Positions 46,672-57,289 of a DNA stretch of 64,000 bases are shown here, piece by piece; position 1 is the stretch's first letter, and the number at the start of each line of letters is the position of its first letter. Where the stretch lies: assembly GCF_011808225.1 (NCBI RefSeq), contig NZ_SOYS01000002.1, positions 740,065-804,064 of the forward strand, read 5' to 3'. The stretch comes from Cedecea colo. Its GTDB lineage: Bacteria > Pseudomonadota > Gammaproteobacteria > Enterobacterales > Enterobacteriaceae. The notes beneath the pieces were generated by a model. The model was not told where the DNA came from, did not search any database, and saw only the letters and a program-made list of their open reading frames with translations. Position numbers and translations under genes: made by a program.

Positions 46672-48240
46672 ATGCTCGACACCAACATGAAAACACAGCT
46701 CAGGGCCTACCTTGAAAGATTAACTAAACCTGTTGAGTTAATTGCCACGCTGGATGACAGCCCTAAGTCATCTGAAATAAAGGAACTGCTGGCGGAAATT
46801 GCGGAATTATCTGACAAGGTATCTTTCAGTATTAATAATGAATTGCCGGTGCGTAAACCGTCGTTCCTGATTACAAATCCGGGTTCCGATAAGGGTCCGC
46901 GTTTTGCGGGTTCCCCGCTCGGCCACGAATTTACTTCTCTGGTACTGGCCCTGCTCCAGACCGGGGGACATCCGTCGAAAGAGTCGCAGGATTTGCTTGA
47001 GCAAATTCGCGAAATCGACGGCGATTTCCACTTTGAAACCTATTACTCGCTCTCCTGCCACAACTGCCCGGACGTTGTGCAGGCGCTGAACCTGATGAGC
47101 GTGCTTAACCCGCGCATCAGCCATACCGCGATTGACGGCGGCGTCTACCAGAATGAAATTCAGGAGCGCAACGTGATGGGCGTTCCGGCGGTTTACCTGA
47201 ACGGTAAAGAGTTCGGCCAGGGCCGCATGACGCTTGCGGAAATCGTCGGCAAAATTGATACCGGCGCGGAAAAACGCGCGGCTGAAGCCTTAAATAAACG
47301 CGAAGCCTACGACGTGCTGATCGTCGGTAGCGGCCCGGCGGGCGCGGCGGCGGCCGTTTATGCGGCGCGTAAAGGCATTCGTACCGGTTTAATGGGCGAA
47401 CGCTTTGGCGGCCAGGTGCTGGATACGGTTGATATCGAAAACTACATTTCCGTGCCGAAAACAGAAGGCCAGAAGCTGGCTGGCGCGTTGAAAGCCCACG
47501 TTGACGATTATGACGTGGACGTTATTGATACCCAGAGCGCAAGCAAGCTGATTCCTGCTCAGGCTGAAGGCGGTTTGCATCAGATCCAGACGGCCTCTGG
47601 CGCTACGCTTAGCGCACGCAGCATTATCATCGCGACCGGTGCAAAATGGCGCAACATGAACGTGCCGGGCGAAGATCTGTATCGTACTAAAGGCGTGACC
47701 TACTGCCCGCACTGCGACGGCCCGCTGTTTAAAGGCAAGCGCGTTGCGGTTATCGGCGGCGGCAACTCCGGCGTGGAAGCGGCAATCGACCTGGCGGGTA
47801 TTGTTGAACATGTGACGCTGCTGGAATTTGCGCCAGAGATGAAGGCCGACCAGGTGCTGCAAAATAAAGTTCGCAGCCTGAAAAACGTCGACATTATCCT
47901 GAATGCGCAGACGCTGGAAGTGAAAGGCGACGGCTCAAAAGTAACCGGCCTGCAATATAAAGACCGCGTGACCGATGCCGTGCATGATGTCGCGTTATCA
48001 GGCATTTTCGTACAAATCGGCCTGTTGCCAAACACAACCTGGCTGGAAGGCAGCGTTGAACGCAACCGCATGGGTGAAATCATCATTGATGCGAAATGCG
48101 AAACTACCGTGAAGGGCGTATTTGCTGCCGGTGACTGCACCACCGTACCTTATAAGCAGATTATTATCGCAACCGGCGAAGGTGCCAAGGCCTCATTAAG
48201 CGCTTTTGACCACCTGATTCGTACTTCCGTCCCCGAATAA
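46672..48240 (+). CDS. ahpF: Alkyl hydroperoxide reductase flavoprotein AhpF
   Basis: NADH-dependent disulfide reductase of AhpC, 522 residues (E. coli 521). N-terminal double thioredoxin-fold domain with CHNC near residue 129. FAD motif [18 protein letters not shown] near residue 217. Thioredoxin-reductase-type active site CPHC near residue 345, and NADH motif [11 protein letters not shown]. It follows ahpC on the same strand after the intercistronic terminator. Confidence 0.98.
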   Translation: MLDTNMKTQLRAYLERLTKPVELIATLDDSPKSSEIKELLAEIAELSDKVSFSINNELPVRKPSFLITNPGSDKGPRFAGSPLGHEFTSLVLALLQTGGHPSKESQDLLEQIREIDGDFHFETYYSLSCHNCPDVVQALNLMSVLNPRISHTAIDGGVYQNEIQERNVMGVPAVYLNGKEFGQGRMTLAEIVGKIDTGAEKRAAEALNKREAYDVLIVGSGPAGAAAAVYAARKGIRTGLMGERFGGQVLDTVDIENYISVPKTEGQKLAGALKAHVDDYDVDVIDTQSASKLIPAQAEGGLHQIQTASGATLSARSIIIATGAKWRNMNVPGEDLYRTKGVTYCPHCDGPLFKGKRVAVIGGGNSGVEAAIDLAGIVEHVTLLEFAPEMKADQVLQNKVRSLKNVDIILNAQTLEVKGDGSKVTGLQYKDRVTDAVHDVALSGIFVQIGLLPNTTWLEGSVERNRMGEIIIDAKCETTVKGVFAAGDCTTVPYKQIIIATGEGAKASLSAFDHLIRTSVPE

Positions 48241-48264
48241 ATCAAAGACTCACCTGCAAAACTC

Positions 48265-48286
48265 AAGCGGCTTCGGCCGCTTTTTT
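48265..48286 (+). terminator. ahpF terminator
   Basis: AAGCGGC-TTCG-GCCGCTT followed by TTTT, 24 bases after the ahpF stop. UUCG tetraloop. Confidence 0.9.
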
Positions 48287-48465
48287 GCGCTATTAACCCT
48301 CTTTACCCACTGGAAAAAAGGGGTTAATGACACGCTGCGCGACGTCGCTTAAAGCGCAAAGTGGTACGCTACTTCCTTAAGATTCCTGTTGATCCCTGAT
48401 AGCCGCATCGCGCATTTTTCCGTAAAAGCATGGACAAGGTTATTGGTATGTATAAGGCCGAGCTT

Positions 48466-48798
48466 ATGAAGCGAATCACTATTCCCTCTCATTATATACA
48501 CACACGTAGCACACCGCTCTGGACGCGGGAAACCGCGCCGCCCGGAATCTGGAAGCGCCATCTGGATGCCGGTACGCGGCAGGGCGTTTATCCCCGTTTA
48601 ACGGTGACGCAAGGAACAATTCGCTACTGTGGTTATGCCGATGAATTTAGCCCGGAACCGGTTGAAACATTAGTTATCGAGGCCGGACAGTTTGGCGTCT
48701 TCCCGCCGGAGAAATGGCATCTTATAGAGCCTTTATCCGACGATGTTTTATTCAACGTTGATTTTTACGTTGACCCGCAAATCCTGCTTGAGGAGTGA
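48466..48798 (+). CDS. yeaR: DUF1971 protein YeaR
   Basis: A 110-residue cupin-like DUF1971 protein, homologue of E. coli YeaR (119). Shared blocks include YIHTRSTPLW, APPGIWKRHLDAGTRQGVYP and EAGQFGVFPPEKWHLIE. YeaR is induced by nitrate and nitric oxide in E. coli (NarL, NsrR) and relates to the TehB-linked tellurite protein; its activity is unknown. I chose the ATG at 48466; an ATG at 48430 would add 12 unlikely residues. It is followed after 9 bases by a YoaG-type gene, as in the E. coli yeaR-yoaG operon. Confidence 0.9.
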   Translation: MKRITIPSHYIHTRSTPLWTRETAPPGIWKRHLDAGTRQGVYPRLTVTQGTIRYCGYADEFSPEPVETLVIEAGQFGVFPPEKWHLIEPLSDDVLFNVDFYVDPQILLEE

Positions 48799-48807
48799 GG
48801 CTTAAAA

Positions 48808-49161
48808 ATGGATGCTAAAGAAGAAAACAAAGGTTATACGCTGGCCGTGATGAACCGCAAGACCGGAACGGTCGCCGAAAAAGTTTACATGAAACCAATG
48901 GCGCTTTATGTGCCATCCTTCGCTGTCGCAGCGGTTGCTGCGCTGGTGGAAAGCATAGAGCCGTCGGATGATTGTACGGTTTGCGATACCGGCTACGCGC
49001 TCACCGTCACCAATAACAATAACGGCGTCTCGGTAGATAAAGACTTTATGACGCTGGCGCAGCTGGCGGAACCGGATACCGCCACCGATGCCGTGAAAGA
49101 TCTTATTAATATCGTGCGCGGCTATGACGACGATGAAGAACATAACGTTTGTGGCTGGTAG
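48808..49161 (+). CDS. yoaG: Tandemly duplicated YoaG-type protein
   Basis: A 117-residue protein about twice the length of E. coli YoaG (60). The C-terminal half (from about residue 62, YALTVTNNNNGVSVD through DAVKDLINIVRGYD to EHNVCGW) matches YoaG closely. The N-terminal half repeats the pattern: YTLAVMNRKTGTV, then LYVPSFAVAAVAALVESIEP. YoaG is a homodimer of one domain, so this looks like a covalent dimer from internal duplication and divergence. It is paired with yeaR and likely shares its nitrate/NO regulation. Function unknown. Confidence 0.85.
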   Translation: MDAKEENKGYTLAVMNRKTGTVAEKVYMKPMALYVPSFAVAAVAALVESIEPSDDCTVCDTGYALTVTNNNNGVSVDKDFMTLAQLAEPDTATDAVKDLINIVRGYDDDEEHNVCGW

Positions 49162-49368
49162 CCTTTACTCGTTTTTAGCGTTTCATGCCTGAGGCAAAAA
49201 AGCCTTGTTCAGAAGCTGACGGCCACTGACAAAGCTCTTAAGGGTTAAAAGCCTCGTCGGTAGTTTTAAAAGCAAAGACTTAAGGCATCTGGTTTGTCCA
49301 GACACCCGAAAACCACGCTTTCAGGTGCCTGGACTTAATCTAAAACCTCTCGGGGACTGAGAACGCGG
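49162..49368. other. Intergenic region with a long stem-loop, convergent yoaG and cysS
   Basis: Contains GTCCAG-A-CACC paired with GGTG-C-CTGGAC at about 49296-49335, with a 17-nt loop, probably a bidirectional terminator. No gene or tRNA seen. Confidence 0.5.
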
Positions 49369-50757
49369 TTATTTTCTGCGCCAGGTCGTGCCCGCCGCGC
49401 CGTCTTCCAGCACAATTCCCATCTCGTTTAAACGGTCACGCGCCTGGTCGGCCAGCGCCCACTCTTTTGATTGGCGGGCATCGTTACGTTGTTTGATGAG
49501 CGCTTCGATTTCAGCAACTTCGCCGTCGTCTGCCTGCGCCCCGCTTTGCAGGAAGGCTTCTGGTTCCTGCTCCAGCAGGCCCAGCACGCCAGAAAGCTGA
49601 CGCAGCGCCGCCGCCAGTCCGTTCGCCGCGGCCAAATCTTCAGTTTTCAGCCGGTTAACTTCGCGCGCCATGTCAAACAGCACGGAATAGGCTTCCGGCG
49701 TGTTGAAATCGTCATCCATTGCTTCGCAGAAGCGCGCTGCAAACGCTTCGCCGCCCGCTGGCTGAACGGCGCTGTCCGTGCCGCGTAGCGCGGTGTATAA
49801 ACGCTCCAGGGAAGTACGTGCCTGTTTCAGGTTTTCTTCGCTGTAATTCAGCTGGCTGCGGTAGTGGCCGGACATCAGGAAGTAGCGAATAGTTTCCGCA
49901 TCGTAGTACTTCAGCACGTCGCGCACGGTAAAGAAGTTGCCCAGCGACTTGGACATTTTTTCACGGTCGACCATCACCATCCCGGAGTGCATCCAGGTAT
50001 TAACGTATTCACCGTCATGCGCGCAGGTGGACTGCGCGATTTCGTTTTCGTGGTGCGGGAACATCAGATCCGAACCGCCGCCGTGAATGTCAAAGTGATT
50101 GCCGAGCTGTTTGCAGTTCATGGCGGAACATTCGATATGCCAGCCTGGACGGCCTTCGCCCCACGGGGATTGCCAGCTTGGCTCGCCCGGTTTGGACATT
50201 TTCCACAGCACAAAGTCCATCGGATTGCGTTTCACGTTCGCTTCGACTTCAACGCGCGCGCCGGCCTGGAGCTTTTCCAGATCCTGACGAGAGAGTTTGC
50301 CGTAGGCAGGATCGGTTTCCACAGAGAACATCACATCGCCGTTGGAAGCTACGTAGGCATGATTACGCTCGATCAGCTGTTCAACGATTTCGATAATTTC
50401 AGGGATGTGCTTAGTGGCACGCGGTTCGCTGTCCGGACGCAAAATGTTCAGCGCGTCAAAATCAGCATGCATTTCGGTAACCATACGATCGACCAGCGCC
50501 ACGAAGTCTTCGCCGTTTTCATGGGCACGCTTGATAATTTTATCGTCGATATCAGTGATATTGCGTACATAATTCAGCTTATAGCCGAGGAAACGCAGAT
50601 AGCGCGCAACAACGTCGAAAGCAACAAAAGTACGGCCATGGCCGATGTGACAGAGGTCGTAAACGGTAATACCACACACGTACATGCCGACAGCCCCGGC
50701 ATGAATAGGTTTGAATTCCTCTTTTTGACGAGTCATTGTATTAAAGATTTTTAACAT
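49369..50757 (-). CDS. cysS: Cysteinyl-tRNA synthetase
   Basis: Class I aminoacyl-tRNA synthetase, about 462 residues from the ATG at 50757 (E. coli 461). HIGH motif as HIGHGRT near residue 31 and KMSKS as [11 protein letters not shown] near residue 266. Zinc ligands include the Cys in YVCGITVYD and [10 protein letters not shown] with [15 protein letters not shown]. Divergent from ppiB. Confidence 0.98.
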   Translation of the reverse strand: MLKIFNTMTRQKEEFKPIHAGAVGMYVCGITVYDLCHIGHGRTFVAFDVVARYLRFLGYKLNYVRNITDIDDKIIKRAHENGEDFVALVDRMVTEMHADFDALNILRPDSEPRATKHIPEIIEIVEQLIERNHAYVASNGDVMFSVETDPAYGKLSRQDLEKLQAGARVEVEANVKRNPMDFVLWKMSKPGEPSWQSPWGEGRPGWHIECSAMNCKQLGNHFDIHGGGSDLMFPHHENEIAQSTCAHDGEYVNTWMHSGMVMVDREKMSKSLGNFFTVRDVLKYYDAETIRYFLMSGHYRSQLNYSEENLKQARTSLERLYTALRGTDSAVQPAGGEAFAARFCEAMDDDFNTPEAYSVLFDMAREVNRLKTEDLAAANGLAAALRQLSGVLGLLEQEPEAFLQSGAQADDGEVAEIEALIKQRNDARQSKEWALADQARDRLNEMGIVLEDGAAGTTWRRK

Positions 50758-50934
50758 CAGGGGATTCCATATCAACGTGTGTAAGCAAAATTGGGGTATA
50801 TGTTACCTCAAAATTACACACGCAAGCAGTACGCTTTGCAAGGTGATGATCATGTTGAGTTATGCTATAACAACCACCTTGTGTGGCGGCACCGTCTGCC
50901 GGAACACTGTCTGACTAAATATAGGATGCACAGC

Positions 50935-51429
50935 ATGGTTACTTTTCACACTAATCACGGTGATATCGTCATCAAAACTTTTGACGATAAAGCGCCAGTT
51001 ACCGTTAAAAACTTCATGGATTACTGTCGTGAAGGCTACTACGACAACACCATTTTCCACCGTGTGATCAACGGCTTTATGATCCAGGGCGGCGGTTTTG
51101 AACCGGGCATGAAGCAGAAAGAAACCAAAGATACCATTCAGAACGAAGCGAACAACGGCCTGAAAAACACCCGCGGCACCCTGGCAATGGCCCGCACCCA
51201 GGCTCCGCACTCCGCAAGCTCGCAGTTCTTTATCAACGTGGCTGATAACGACTTCCTTAACTTCAGCAGCGAGAGCATGCAGGGTTGGGGTTATTGCGTA
51301 TTTGCTGAAGTTGTAGAAGGTATGGACGTGGTTGATAAAATCAAAGGCGTTTCCACCGGCCGCAGCGGCATGCACCAGGACGTTCCTAAAGAAGACGTCA
51401 TCGTAAACAGCGTGACCGTAAGCGAATAA
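50935..51429 (+). CDS. ppiB: Peptidyl-prolyl isomerase B (cyclophilin)
   Basis: Cytoplasmic cyclophilin, 164 residues (E. coli 164). Catalytic region [21 protein letters not shown] holds the active-site Arg and Phe, and [18 protein letters not shown] completes the pocket. The start at 50935 matches the family; the frame extends to 50791 through the cysS/ppiB promoter region. Ten bases separate it from lpxH. Confidence 0.97.
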   Translation: MVTFHTNHGDIVIKTFDDKAPVTVKNFMDYCREGYYDNTIFHRVINGFMIQGGGFEPGMKQKETKDTIQNEANNGLKNTRGTLAMARTQAPHSASSQFFINVADNDFLNFSSESMQGWGYCVFAEVVEGMDVVDKIKGVSTGRSGMHQDVPKEDVIVNSVTVSE

Positions 51430-51439
51430 TCTCCGCTTA

Positions 51440-52159
51440 ATGATCCTGTTTATCGCAGATTTACATCTCTGCTCAGAAGAACCGGCGATCACCGCCGGTT
51501 TTCTACGTTTTCTGGCAGGCCAGGCGCGCGAAGCGCAGGCGCTCTATATCCTCGGCGATCTTTTTGAGGCCTGGATTGGCGACGACGACCCTGAACCGTT
51601 GCACCGCGAAATTGCATTAGCAATCAAAGATCTGGTTGATTCCGGCGTGCCCTGCTACTTCATTCACGGCAATCGCGATTTCCTGGTTGGAAAACGTTTT
51701 GCACGCCTGAGCGGTATGACGCTGTTGCCGGAAGAAAAAGTTCTCGACTTATATGGCCGCAGAATATTAATTCTGCATGGCGATACGCTGTGCACGGACG
51801 ACGCTGGTTATCAGGCATTTCGCAGAAAAGTTCATCAGCCGTGGTTACAGCGGTTATTCCTCACGCTGCCGCTGTTTATTCGTAAGCGCGTCGCCGCCAA
51901 AATGCGCGCCGGAAGCAAGGCCGCTAACAGCAGTAAATCCGTGGCAATTATGGACGTGAACCAGCAAGCCGTCATCGATGCCCTCACCCGCCATCAGGTG
52001 CAGTGGATGATTCACGGCCATACGCATCGCCCTGCCATTCACCCGCTTGACGCCAACGGCCAACAGGCGTTTCGCTGCGTGTTAGGCGCCTGGCATACCC
52101 AGGGTTCGACCATCAAAGTGACCCCGGAAGACGTCGAGTTAATCCCTTTCGATTTTTAG
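51440..52159 (+). CDS. lpxH: UDP-2,3-diacylglucosamine pyrophosphatase
   Basis: Metallophosphoesterase of lipid A synthesis, 239 residues (E. coli 240), splitting UDP-2,3-diacylglucosamine to lipid X and UMP at the inner-membrane face. Metal motifs: [25 protein letters not shown] and HGHTHRP. It forms an operon with ppiB. Confidence 0.97.
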   Translation: MILFIADLHLCSEEPAITAGFLRFLAGQAREAQALYILGDLFEAWIGDDDPEPLHREIALAIKDLVDSGVPCYFIHGNRDFLVGKRFARLSGMTLLPEEKVLDLYGRRILILHGDTLCTDDAGYQAFRRKVHQPWLQRLFLTLPLFIRKRVAAKMRAGSKAANSSKSVAIMDVNQQAVIDALTRHQVQWMIHGHTHRPAIHPLDANGQQAFRCVLGAWHTQGSTIKVTPEDVELIPFDF

Positions 52160-52193
52160 CCTTAAACCGCCTCTTTTCGCCGCTTTCTTCCCC

Positions 52194-52209
52194 ACGCAAC
52201 CGTTTTCCT
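52194..52209. promoter_or_regulatory. PurR operator of purEK
   Basis: ACGCAACCGTTTTCCT matches every fixed position of the PurR consensus and equals the E. coli purE operator as I know it. Confidence 0.93.
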
Positions 52210-52298
52210 TACCAGTTGTTCATGATATTCTTCCACTCCTTCTGACCGACCGCCAGGCGTTCGGTGATGTTTGCACACCCACAGGAGTTTTGAGACGC

Positions 52299-52808
52299 AT
52301 GTCCCCGAACCAATCCCCGGCGCGTATCGCCATTGTCATGGGTTCCAGAAGCGACTGGGCCACCATGCAGTTTGCCGCAGAAATCCTCACCGCCCTTGAA
52401 GTCCCGCACCATCTTGAAGTGGTTTCCGCTCACCGCACGCCGGATAAGTTGTTTAATTTTGCCGAGCAGGCTGAAAGCAACGGCTATCAGGTAATTATTG
52501 CGGGTGCAGGTGGCGCTGCGCATCTGCCCGGTATGCTGGCGGCGAAAACGCTGGTGCCGGTTCTTGGTGTTCCGGTACAAAGCGCGGCGCTGAGCGGCGT
52601 GGACAGTCTCTATTCCATCGTACAAATGCCGCGCGGTATACCGGTTGGCACGCTGGCGATTGGTAAAGCGGGTGCGGCAAACGCGGCTTTGCTGGCGGCA
52701 CAGATTCTGGCCCTGCATGACGAGGCGTTGCGTAAGCGTCTGGCTGCGTGGCGTAACGCACAGACAGAAGAAGTGTTGCAGAACCCGGACCCACGGGGTG
52801 AGGCATGA
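52299..52808 (+). CDS. purE: N5-CAIR mutase PurE
   Basis: N5-carboxyaminoimidazole ribonucleotide mutase, 169 residues from the ATG at 52299 (E. coli 169). [14 protein letters not shown] opens the Rossmann-like fold; SAHRTPDKL holds the catalytic histidine; [11 protein letters not shown] follows. A TTG at 52290 is also possible but too near the AGGAG. It overlaps purK by ATGA. Confidence 0.98.
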   Translation: MSPNQSPARIAIVMGSRSDWATMQFAAEILTALEVPHHLEVVSAHRTPDKLFNFAEQAESNGYQVIIAGAGGAAHLPGMLAAKTLVPVLGVPVQSAALSGVDSLYSIVQMPRGIPVGTLAIGKAGAANAALLAAQILALHDEALRKRLAAWRNAQTEEVLQNPDPRGEA

Positions 52809-53872
52809 AACGCGTCTGCGTATTAGGCAACGGTCAGTTGGGCAGAATGCTGCGCCAGGCGGGCGAGCCGCTGGGCATTGCGGTTTATCCGGTCGGGCTT
52901 GATGCTGAACCAGAAGCGGTTCCCTTCGCGCAAAGCGTCATTACCGCTGAAATCGAGCGCTGGCCTGAAACGGCCCTCACGCGCGAGCTGGCTCGTCACA
53001 ACGCTTTTGTTAACCGCGATGTTTTCCCGATCATCGCGGATCGCCTTACGCAAAAACAATTATTCGATAAACTTAAGCTCGCAACCGCACCGTGGCAGTT
53101 GCTTTCCAGCCGCGATGAATGGGCTGGCGTGTTTGCTAATCTTGGCGAGCTGGCTATCGTGAAACGCCGCGTTGGCGGTTACGACGGGCGCGGCCAGTGG
53201 CGCTTGCGCCGCGATGAAAACGACCAGCTACCGGACGACTGCTACGGTGGATGCATCGTTGAGCAAGGCATTAATTTCTCCGGTGAAGTTTCCCTGGTCG
53301 GCGCGCGCGGCCATGACGGCAGCACGGTGTTTTACCCGCTGGCCCACAACCTGCATCAGGACGGCATTTTACGCACCAGCGTTGCCTTCCCGCATGCAAA
53401 CGCCGGTCAGCAGCAGCAGGCGGAGACGATGCTCTCTGCCATCATGCATGAGCTGAATTATGTCGGCGTGATGGCGATGGAGTGCTTTATCACGCCAGCC
53501 GGTCTGCTGATCAACGAACTGGCGCCGCGAGTTCACAACAGCGGGCACTGGACGCAAAACGGCGCGTCCATTAGCCAGTTCGAACTGCATCTGCGTGCGA
53601 TTGTTGATTTGCCGTTGCCGCAGCCGGTTGTTAACGCCCCGTCGGTAATGATCAACCTGATCGGCACCGGCCTGAACTACGACTGGCTGAAACTGCCGCT
53701 GGTGCATCTGCACTGGTATGACAAAGAGGTGCGCGAAGGGCGCAAAGTTGGCCATCTGAATCTGAACGACAGCGATAAAGTGAGGCTGAGCGCATCACTT
53801 GCAGCGTTAGTACCGCTGCTGCCGCCGGAGTACGCGAGCGGCGTTGCCTGGGCGCAGGGCATGCTTCTGTAG
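52805..53872 (+). CDS. purK: N5-CAIR synthetase PurK
   Basis: ATP-grasp enzyme, 355 residues (E. coli 355), carboxylating AIR with bicarbonate and ATP. Begins [19 protein letters not shown]-grasp segments [16 protein letters not shown] and [17 protein letters not shown]. The last gene of purEK. Confidence 0.98.
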   Translation: MKRVCVLGNGQLGRMLRQAGEPLGIAVYPVGLDAEPEAVPFAQSVITAEIERWPETALTRELARHNAFVNRDVFPIIADRLTQKQLFDKLKLATAPWQLLSSRDEWAGVFANLGELAIVKRRVGGYDGRGQWRLRRDENDQLPDDCYGGCIVEQGINFSGEVSLVGARGHDGSTVFYPLAHNLHQDGILRTSVAFPHANAGQQQQAETMLSAIMHELNYVGVMAMECFITPAGLLINELAPRVHNSGHWTQNGASISQFELHLRAIVDLPLPQPVVNAPSVMINLIGTGLNYDWLKLPLVHLHWYDKEVREGRKVGHLNLNDSDKVRLSASLAALVPLLPPEYASGVAWAQGMLL

Positions 53873-53887
53873 CAGTCCGGATCTTGC

Positions 53888-53979
53888 GGCGGGTGGCGCT
53901 ACGCTTACCCGCCCTACAGAAATTTGTTTGATCCATAAGCTTTGGTAGGCCGGATAAGCGGCAGCGTCATCCGACATCC
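53888..53979. repeat. REP elements between purK and selU
   Basis: 53888-53913 is a GGCGGGT/ACCCGCC palindrome of the same family as the pair at 12747-12813. 53945-53979 (GTAGGCCGGATAAGCGGCAG then CGTCATCCGAC) is a classical REP-like sequence. Confidence 0.75.
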
Positions 53980-54067
53980 GGTACGCCGAACTTTCCCCTC
54001 TTTCTTTTCTTGCTCAGCAGGCGCACAATCCCCGGCGTTTCATCCCCATTCGTCTCAAGGTTTATGC

Positions 54068-55180
54068 ATGCCAAACGCCCGTCCCGACACCCAACAATAT
54101 GAACATTTGCTGCGCGCGGATATTCCGCTTATCGACGTGCGCGCACCGGTTGAGTTTGCTCAAGGGGCCATGCCCGCGGCGCTGAACCTGCCGTTGATGT
54201 TGGACGACGAGCGGGCCGCCGTAGGTACCTGTTACAAGCAGCGCGGCCAGCAGGCAGCCGTTGAGCTGGGCCATAACCTGGTGAAAGGCGAGGTTCGCGA
54301 TGCCCGCATGCAACAATGGCTGGAGCAGTGCCGGCTGCATCCTGAAGGCTATCTGTGCTGTGCCAGAGGTGGGATGCGTTCCCATATCGTGCAGCAGTGG
54401 CTGCGCGAAGCTGGCATAAACTATCCGCTGGTGGAAGGCGGCTATAAAGCGCTGCGCCATTACGCATTGCAGGCCATTGAGTCCCGCGCAAAGTGGCCGA
54501 TGATGATGGTGAGCGGCAATACCGGCTGCGGCAAAACTATTCTCATCCGCTCGCTGCCAACGGGTGTCGATCTCGAAGGGCTGGCGCATCATCGCGGCTC
54601 ATCGTTTGGCCGCACGATTGTCGAACAGCCTTCCCAGGCAAGCTTTGAGAATAACCTGGCCGTTACGCTGCTCAAAAAAAGCGAGGCCGAGCCGGTGACG
54701 CTGGTTATCGAAGACGAAGGCCGCATAATTGGTTCCCGGCATATCCCGGAATCCTTCAGGGAAAATATGTCACGCGCGCCGATTGTGGTGATTGAGGACC
54801 CGTTCGAACTACGCCTGGAGCGCCTGAAGCAGGAATATTTCCAGCAGATGAGCGAGGCATTTTTGTCCGTCAGCGATGAAGAAACCGCGTGGAAAAATTA
54901 TGCGGAGTATCTGCACCACGGCCTGTTTGCTATCCGTCGCCGCCTGGGGATGGAGCGTTTTCAGCAGTTCACGGTGAGGCTGGATGACGCGCTGTTAGCG
55001 CAAAGAAAAACGGGGACCTGCGACGGCCATCTGGCCTGGCTTGCGCCATTGCTGGAAGAATATTATGACCCGATGTATCGCTATCAATTAAGTAAGAAAG
55101 CAGACCAGATCGTCTTTCGCGGAGATTACAGCCAGGTTGAAGGGTGGCTGCGCGACAAAACAGGCGGCCAGGCGAATTAA
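54068..55180 (+). CDS. selU: tRNA 2-selenouridine synthase
   Basis: Two-domain enzyme (YbbB), 370 residues from the ATG at 54068 (E. coli 364). An N-terminal rhodanese domain has the catalytic cysteine in [10 protein letters not shown] (about Cys98). A P-loop domain follows with [14 protein letters not shown]. It converts 2-thiouridine at the tRNA wobble position to geranyl-thio- and selenouridine. The frame extends upstream to 53942 through the REP, which is rejected. Confidence 0.96.
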   Translation: MPNARPDTQQYEHLLRADIPLIDVRAPVEFAQGAMPAALNLPLMLDDERAAVGTCYKQRGQQAAVELGHNLVKGEVRDARMQQWLEQCRLHPEGYLCCARGGMRSHIVQQWLREAGINYPLVEGGYKALRHYALQAIESRAKWPMMMVSGNTGCGKTILIRSLPTGVDLEGLAHHRGSSFGRTIVEQPSQASFENNLAVTLLKKSEAEPVTLVIEDEGRIIGSRHIPESFRENMSRAPIVVIEDPFELRLERLKQEYFQQMSEAFLSVSDEETAWKNYAEYLHHGLFAIRRRLGMERFQQFTVRLDDALLAQRKTGTCDGHLAWLAPLLEEYYDPMYRYQLSKKADQIVFRGDYSQVEGWLRDKTGGQAN

Positions 55181-55196
55181 CCTTTCATAGTGAACT

Positions 55197-55228
55197 AAAG
55201 GGCCGGATTATTCCGGCCCTTTTTTTAT
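55197..55228 (+). terminator. selU terminator
   Basis: AAAGGGCCGGA-TTAT-TCCGGCCCTTT followed by more T's; an 11-bp stem. Strong intrinsic terminator. Confidence 0.93.
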
Positions 55229-55389
55229 CTAAATCAATAATACCCACACTTCCAGAATTTTCAGATGCTATAAAAATTGAAGATTATTTGTGCAGAAGAT
55301 AGCTTGAGTTGGCTGTAAAAGCAGCAGATTAGCCAGCGAGTTCATATGCTGGATCACTTTAAAATGGAGTTTGAAAATGAGGTTATACG

Positions 55390-55827
55390 ATGAAGCACGT
55401 GATCCTGCTTCTGTTATTGTCCGGGCTGGTTGCCGGTACATTGGCGGCTTCAGTGAACTGGCCCGATGCCCTGAAGGGAATTGCAGCTGGTGAGCAGGTC
55501 TGGCTCGATAAAGCGCCAGATCTTGCCGCCGTGGCGGATGTTAAACAGGCGATTGCCCTTGAAGACGCGCTGCCCAGTTCGCTGGCAAAAAATACTCCGG
55601 GAACGTTGAAAACGCTCAGTCTGATAGACGCAAAAACCTGGCCCCATATGATAGGGACGGACATTGTCTGTGGATTACCGTTTGAACAGCCAGTCGCCGA
55701 GGTCGAAGATTTTTATCAGCGAACGCGCATGGCGTTACTAATTACAGACAAAGGCGCGACCTGTCTGTGGATCCTTGAAGCCACCTACGAAGAATGGAAA
55801 GCAGATAACGCCCGCAAGGCTAAGTAA
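55390..55827 (+). CDS. Secreted protein of unknown function
   Basis: A 145-residue protein with a signal peptide: MKHVILLLLLSGLVAGTLAA, cleavage near Ala19/Ala20. The mature part is mostly charged and helical, with two cysteines (IVCGLPF and GATCLWIL), which could form a periplasmic disulfide. I do not recognise a family. An AGG-containing ribosome binding site lies about 7 bases before the ATG. It stands alone between two terminators, next to an IS relic, suggesting an accessory gene. Confidence 0.7.
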   Translation: MKHVILLLLLSGLVAGTLAASVNWPDALKGIAAGEQVWLDKAPDLAAVADVKQAIALEDALPSSLAKNTPGTLKTLSLIDAKTWPHMIGTDIVCGLPFEQPVAEVEDFYQRTRMALLITDKGATCLWILEATYEEWKADNARKAK

Positions 55828-55842
55828 TATAACCGCTGTATC

Positions 55843-55876
55843 AAAGCGCCTTATTTTTCAAAGAGAGGCGCTTTTC
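55843..55876 (+). terminator. Terminator of the secreted-protein gene
   Basis: AAAGCGCC and GGCGCTTT with a 16-nt loop, then TTC; 15 bases after the stop. Confidence 0.6.
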
Positions 55877-55968
55877 AACTCCATCCCTCATTGCTTAACG
55901 TCTGTTAAACGTTCATAACCAATATCGTTTAACCTGATGTCAGCTATATGCCAGATAGAGTCATTCAC

Positions 55969-56002
55969 ACCCTGAGAGTTACACTTTTAAGTGATTCAGG
56001 GT
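55969..56002. repeat. Nested stem-loop near the IS relic
   Basis: ACCCTGA/TCAGGGT outer arms with an inner CACTT/AAGTG stem. IS110-family elements often insert at such structures, so it may be an old target or IS end; this is inference. Confidence 0.35.
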
Positions 56003-56099
56003 ATGCGCTTACCGGTTACGAATATAGTGCCAGAATCACGTGATGTGATGATTGCCGCTTTGCTTTCGAGCCAGTAAGTGCTCCACGTTCGCTAACGAA

Positions 56100-56780
56100 T
56101 GCTCAGGATATGCAGACAAACTGCTGACTATATTTCTTTCGAAGAACGTGGAATGCATACCAGGATGGCCCTGCTGTTGCGTATACAGAGCAGCGGGTTG
56201 CAAGCATTGCCAGCGCTGTTCCCCTTACCACCGATAAAACTGTCATCGGGGCGAATGCACTAATGGCAACAGCGCTTGCATCGCAAATCACACTGGTCGA
56301 TGACCTTATCAGAACCTACGACGAGAGAATCGAATCGTTGTTCGAGACGCTGCCGAATACAGATCTTTTCAAATCACTTCCGGGCATGGGCCGTGTATAG
56401 GCCCGCTAATGCCTGTAGCACCGGGTGATAACCGTAACCGCTTTAACAGTGCAGAAGAAATTCAAAACTACGCTGGCATTGTGCCAGTAGCGAGCGAAGT
56501 GGTCAGAAATCCTGAGTCTGGTGGCGTTGGCAATGTGCCAGGTTCGTTCGACAAACGTTCGTGGAATGGACTGCGAAGAGGATTAACTCAGCATACTGGA
56601 CCAGACTGTATTATCAGGAGCAACGAGAAAAGGGGAAATCGCATCAATCCGCGATCCGGGCTCCGGCGTTCAAATGGGTAAAGATTATCTACCGCTGCCG
56701 GAAAGCCAGAACCTGCTACGGCGAGGCAAAATACTTGCTGGCACTCAAAGAGAGATATTCGCCCTTGCTGAAGCCATAAA
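56100..56780 (+). pseudogene. IS110-family transposase relic
   Basis: Broken coding sequence in at least three frames. One stretch (about 56195-56400) reads PLTTDKTVIGANALMATALA, then ERIESLFETLPNTDLFKSLPG and MGRV before an in-frame stop. Another (about 56409-56500) continues GDNRNRFNSAEEIQNYAGIVPV. A third (56561-56779) gives KSHQSAIRAPAFKWVKIIYR and EAKYLLALKERYSPLL. These are the helix-hairpin-helix and serine-containing C-terminal parts of IS110 transposases. The N-terminal DEDD catalytic part is missing or unreadable, so the element is dead. Confidence 0.85.
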
Positions 56781-57010
56781 AAACTTGTCGAGTGCCTCAG
56801 GACGTGAAGCGGATATTTTGTGGACTGGCCCTCGAAATAGTAAGCATTCGTTTGTCTCATGAGGTGAGAATATCCGGCTTCGCTGGTAAACCATCAAAAA
56901 AGTGTTTTATTTCAATCGGATGAACGCTGAGTCATCACCTGATGAGCATCAATAATAAGCGATACAGAAAGCCTTACAACTCCCTGCATCGTTTTTAGGT
57001 TTTTATTTCA

Positions 57011-57280
57011 CTAAGATGGTTCACCAAAACCATCAGCAAAGGCGATCTTTAATTCAGACATAAAGGCCAGTTCATCTTGCCCATCACAAATTAAATCAAC
57101 CATGGTATTTCCCTTTACGCCCGCACCCAAGATACTCATCATTCCCTTGATGGGGATTTCTTTGTCATTATTAACCAGCGTCAGAGATGACTGGTATTTT
57201 TTGACAATCTTTGCCAGCGTCGCGGCTGGCCGGGCATGCAAACCGGTGCTGTTAACAACCCGTACTTTTTGCCTGATCAT
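57011..57280 (-). CDS. HPr-family phosphocarrier
   Basis: An 89-residue HPr paralogue. The phosphorylated histidine is His15 in NSTGLHARPA. Position 46, serine in E. coli HPr, is glycine here (IKGMMSILG). It presumably passes phosphate from Enzyme I to the EIIA of this locus. Last gene of the minus-strand operon, 9 bases after the aldolase. Confidence 0.92.
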   Translation of the reverse strand: MIRQKVRVVNSTGLHARPAATLAKIVKKYQSSLTLVNNDKEIPIKGMMSILGAGVKGNTMVDLICDGQDELAFMSELKIAFADGFGEPS

Positions 57281-57289
57281 ATTCTCTCC

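Noticed and set aside
48301..48372. NarL heptamer-like sequences upstream of yeaR
   Set aside because: Several weak one-off matches (such as TACCACT on the minus strand) but no convincing pair or spacing.
49162..49368. Possible tRNA gene between yoaG and cysS
   Set aside because: Stem-loop only; no cloverleaf, TψC-like GTTCGA motif or CCA end. No tRNA or rRNA was found in the window.
49864..50754. 296-codon frame antisense to cysS
   Set aside because: Mirror of a highly conserved synthetase gene; no recognisable domain.
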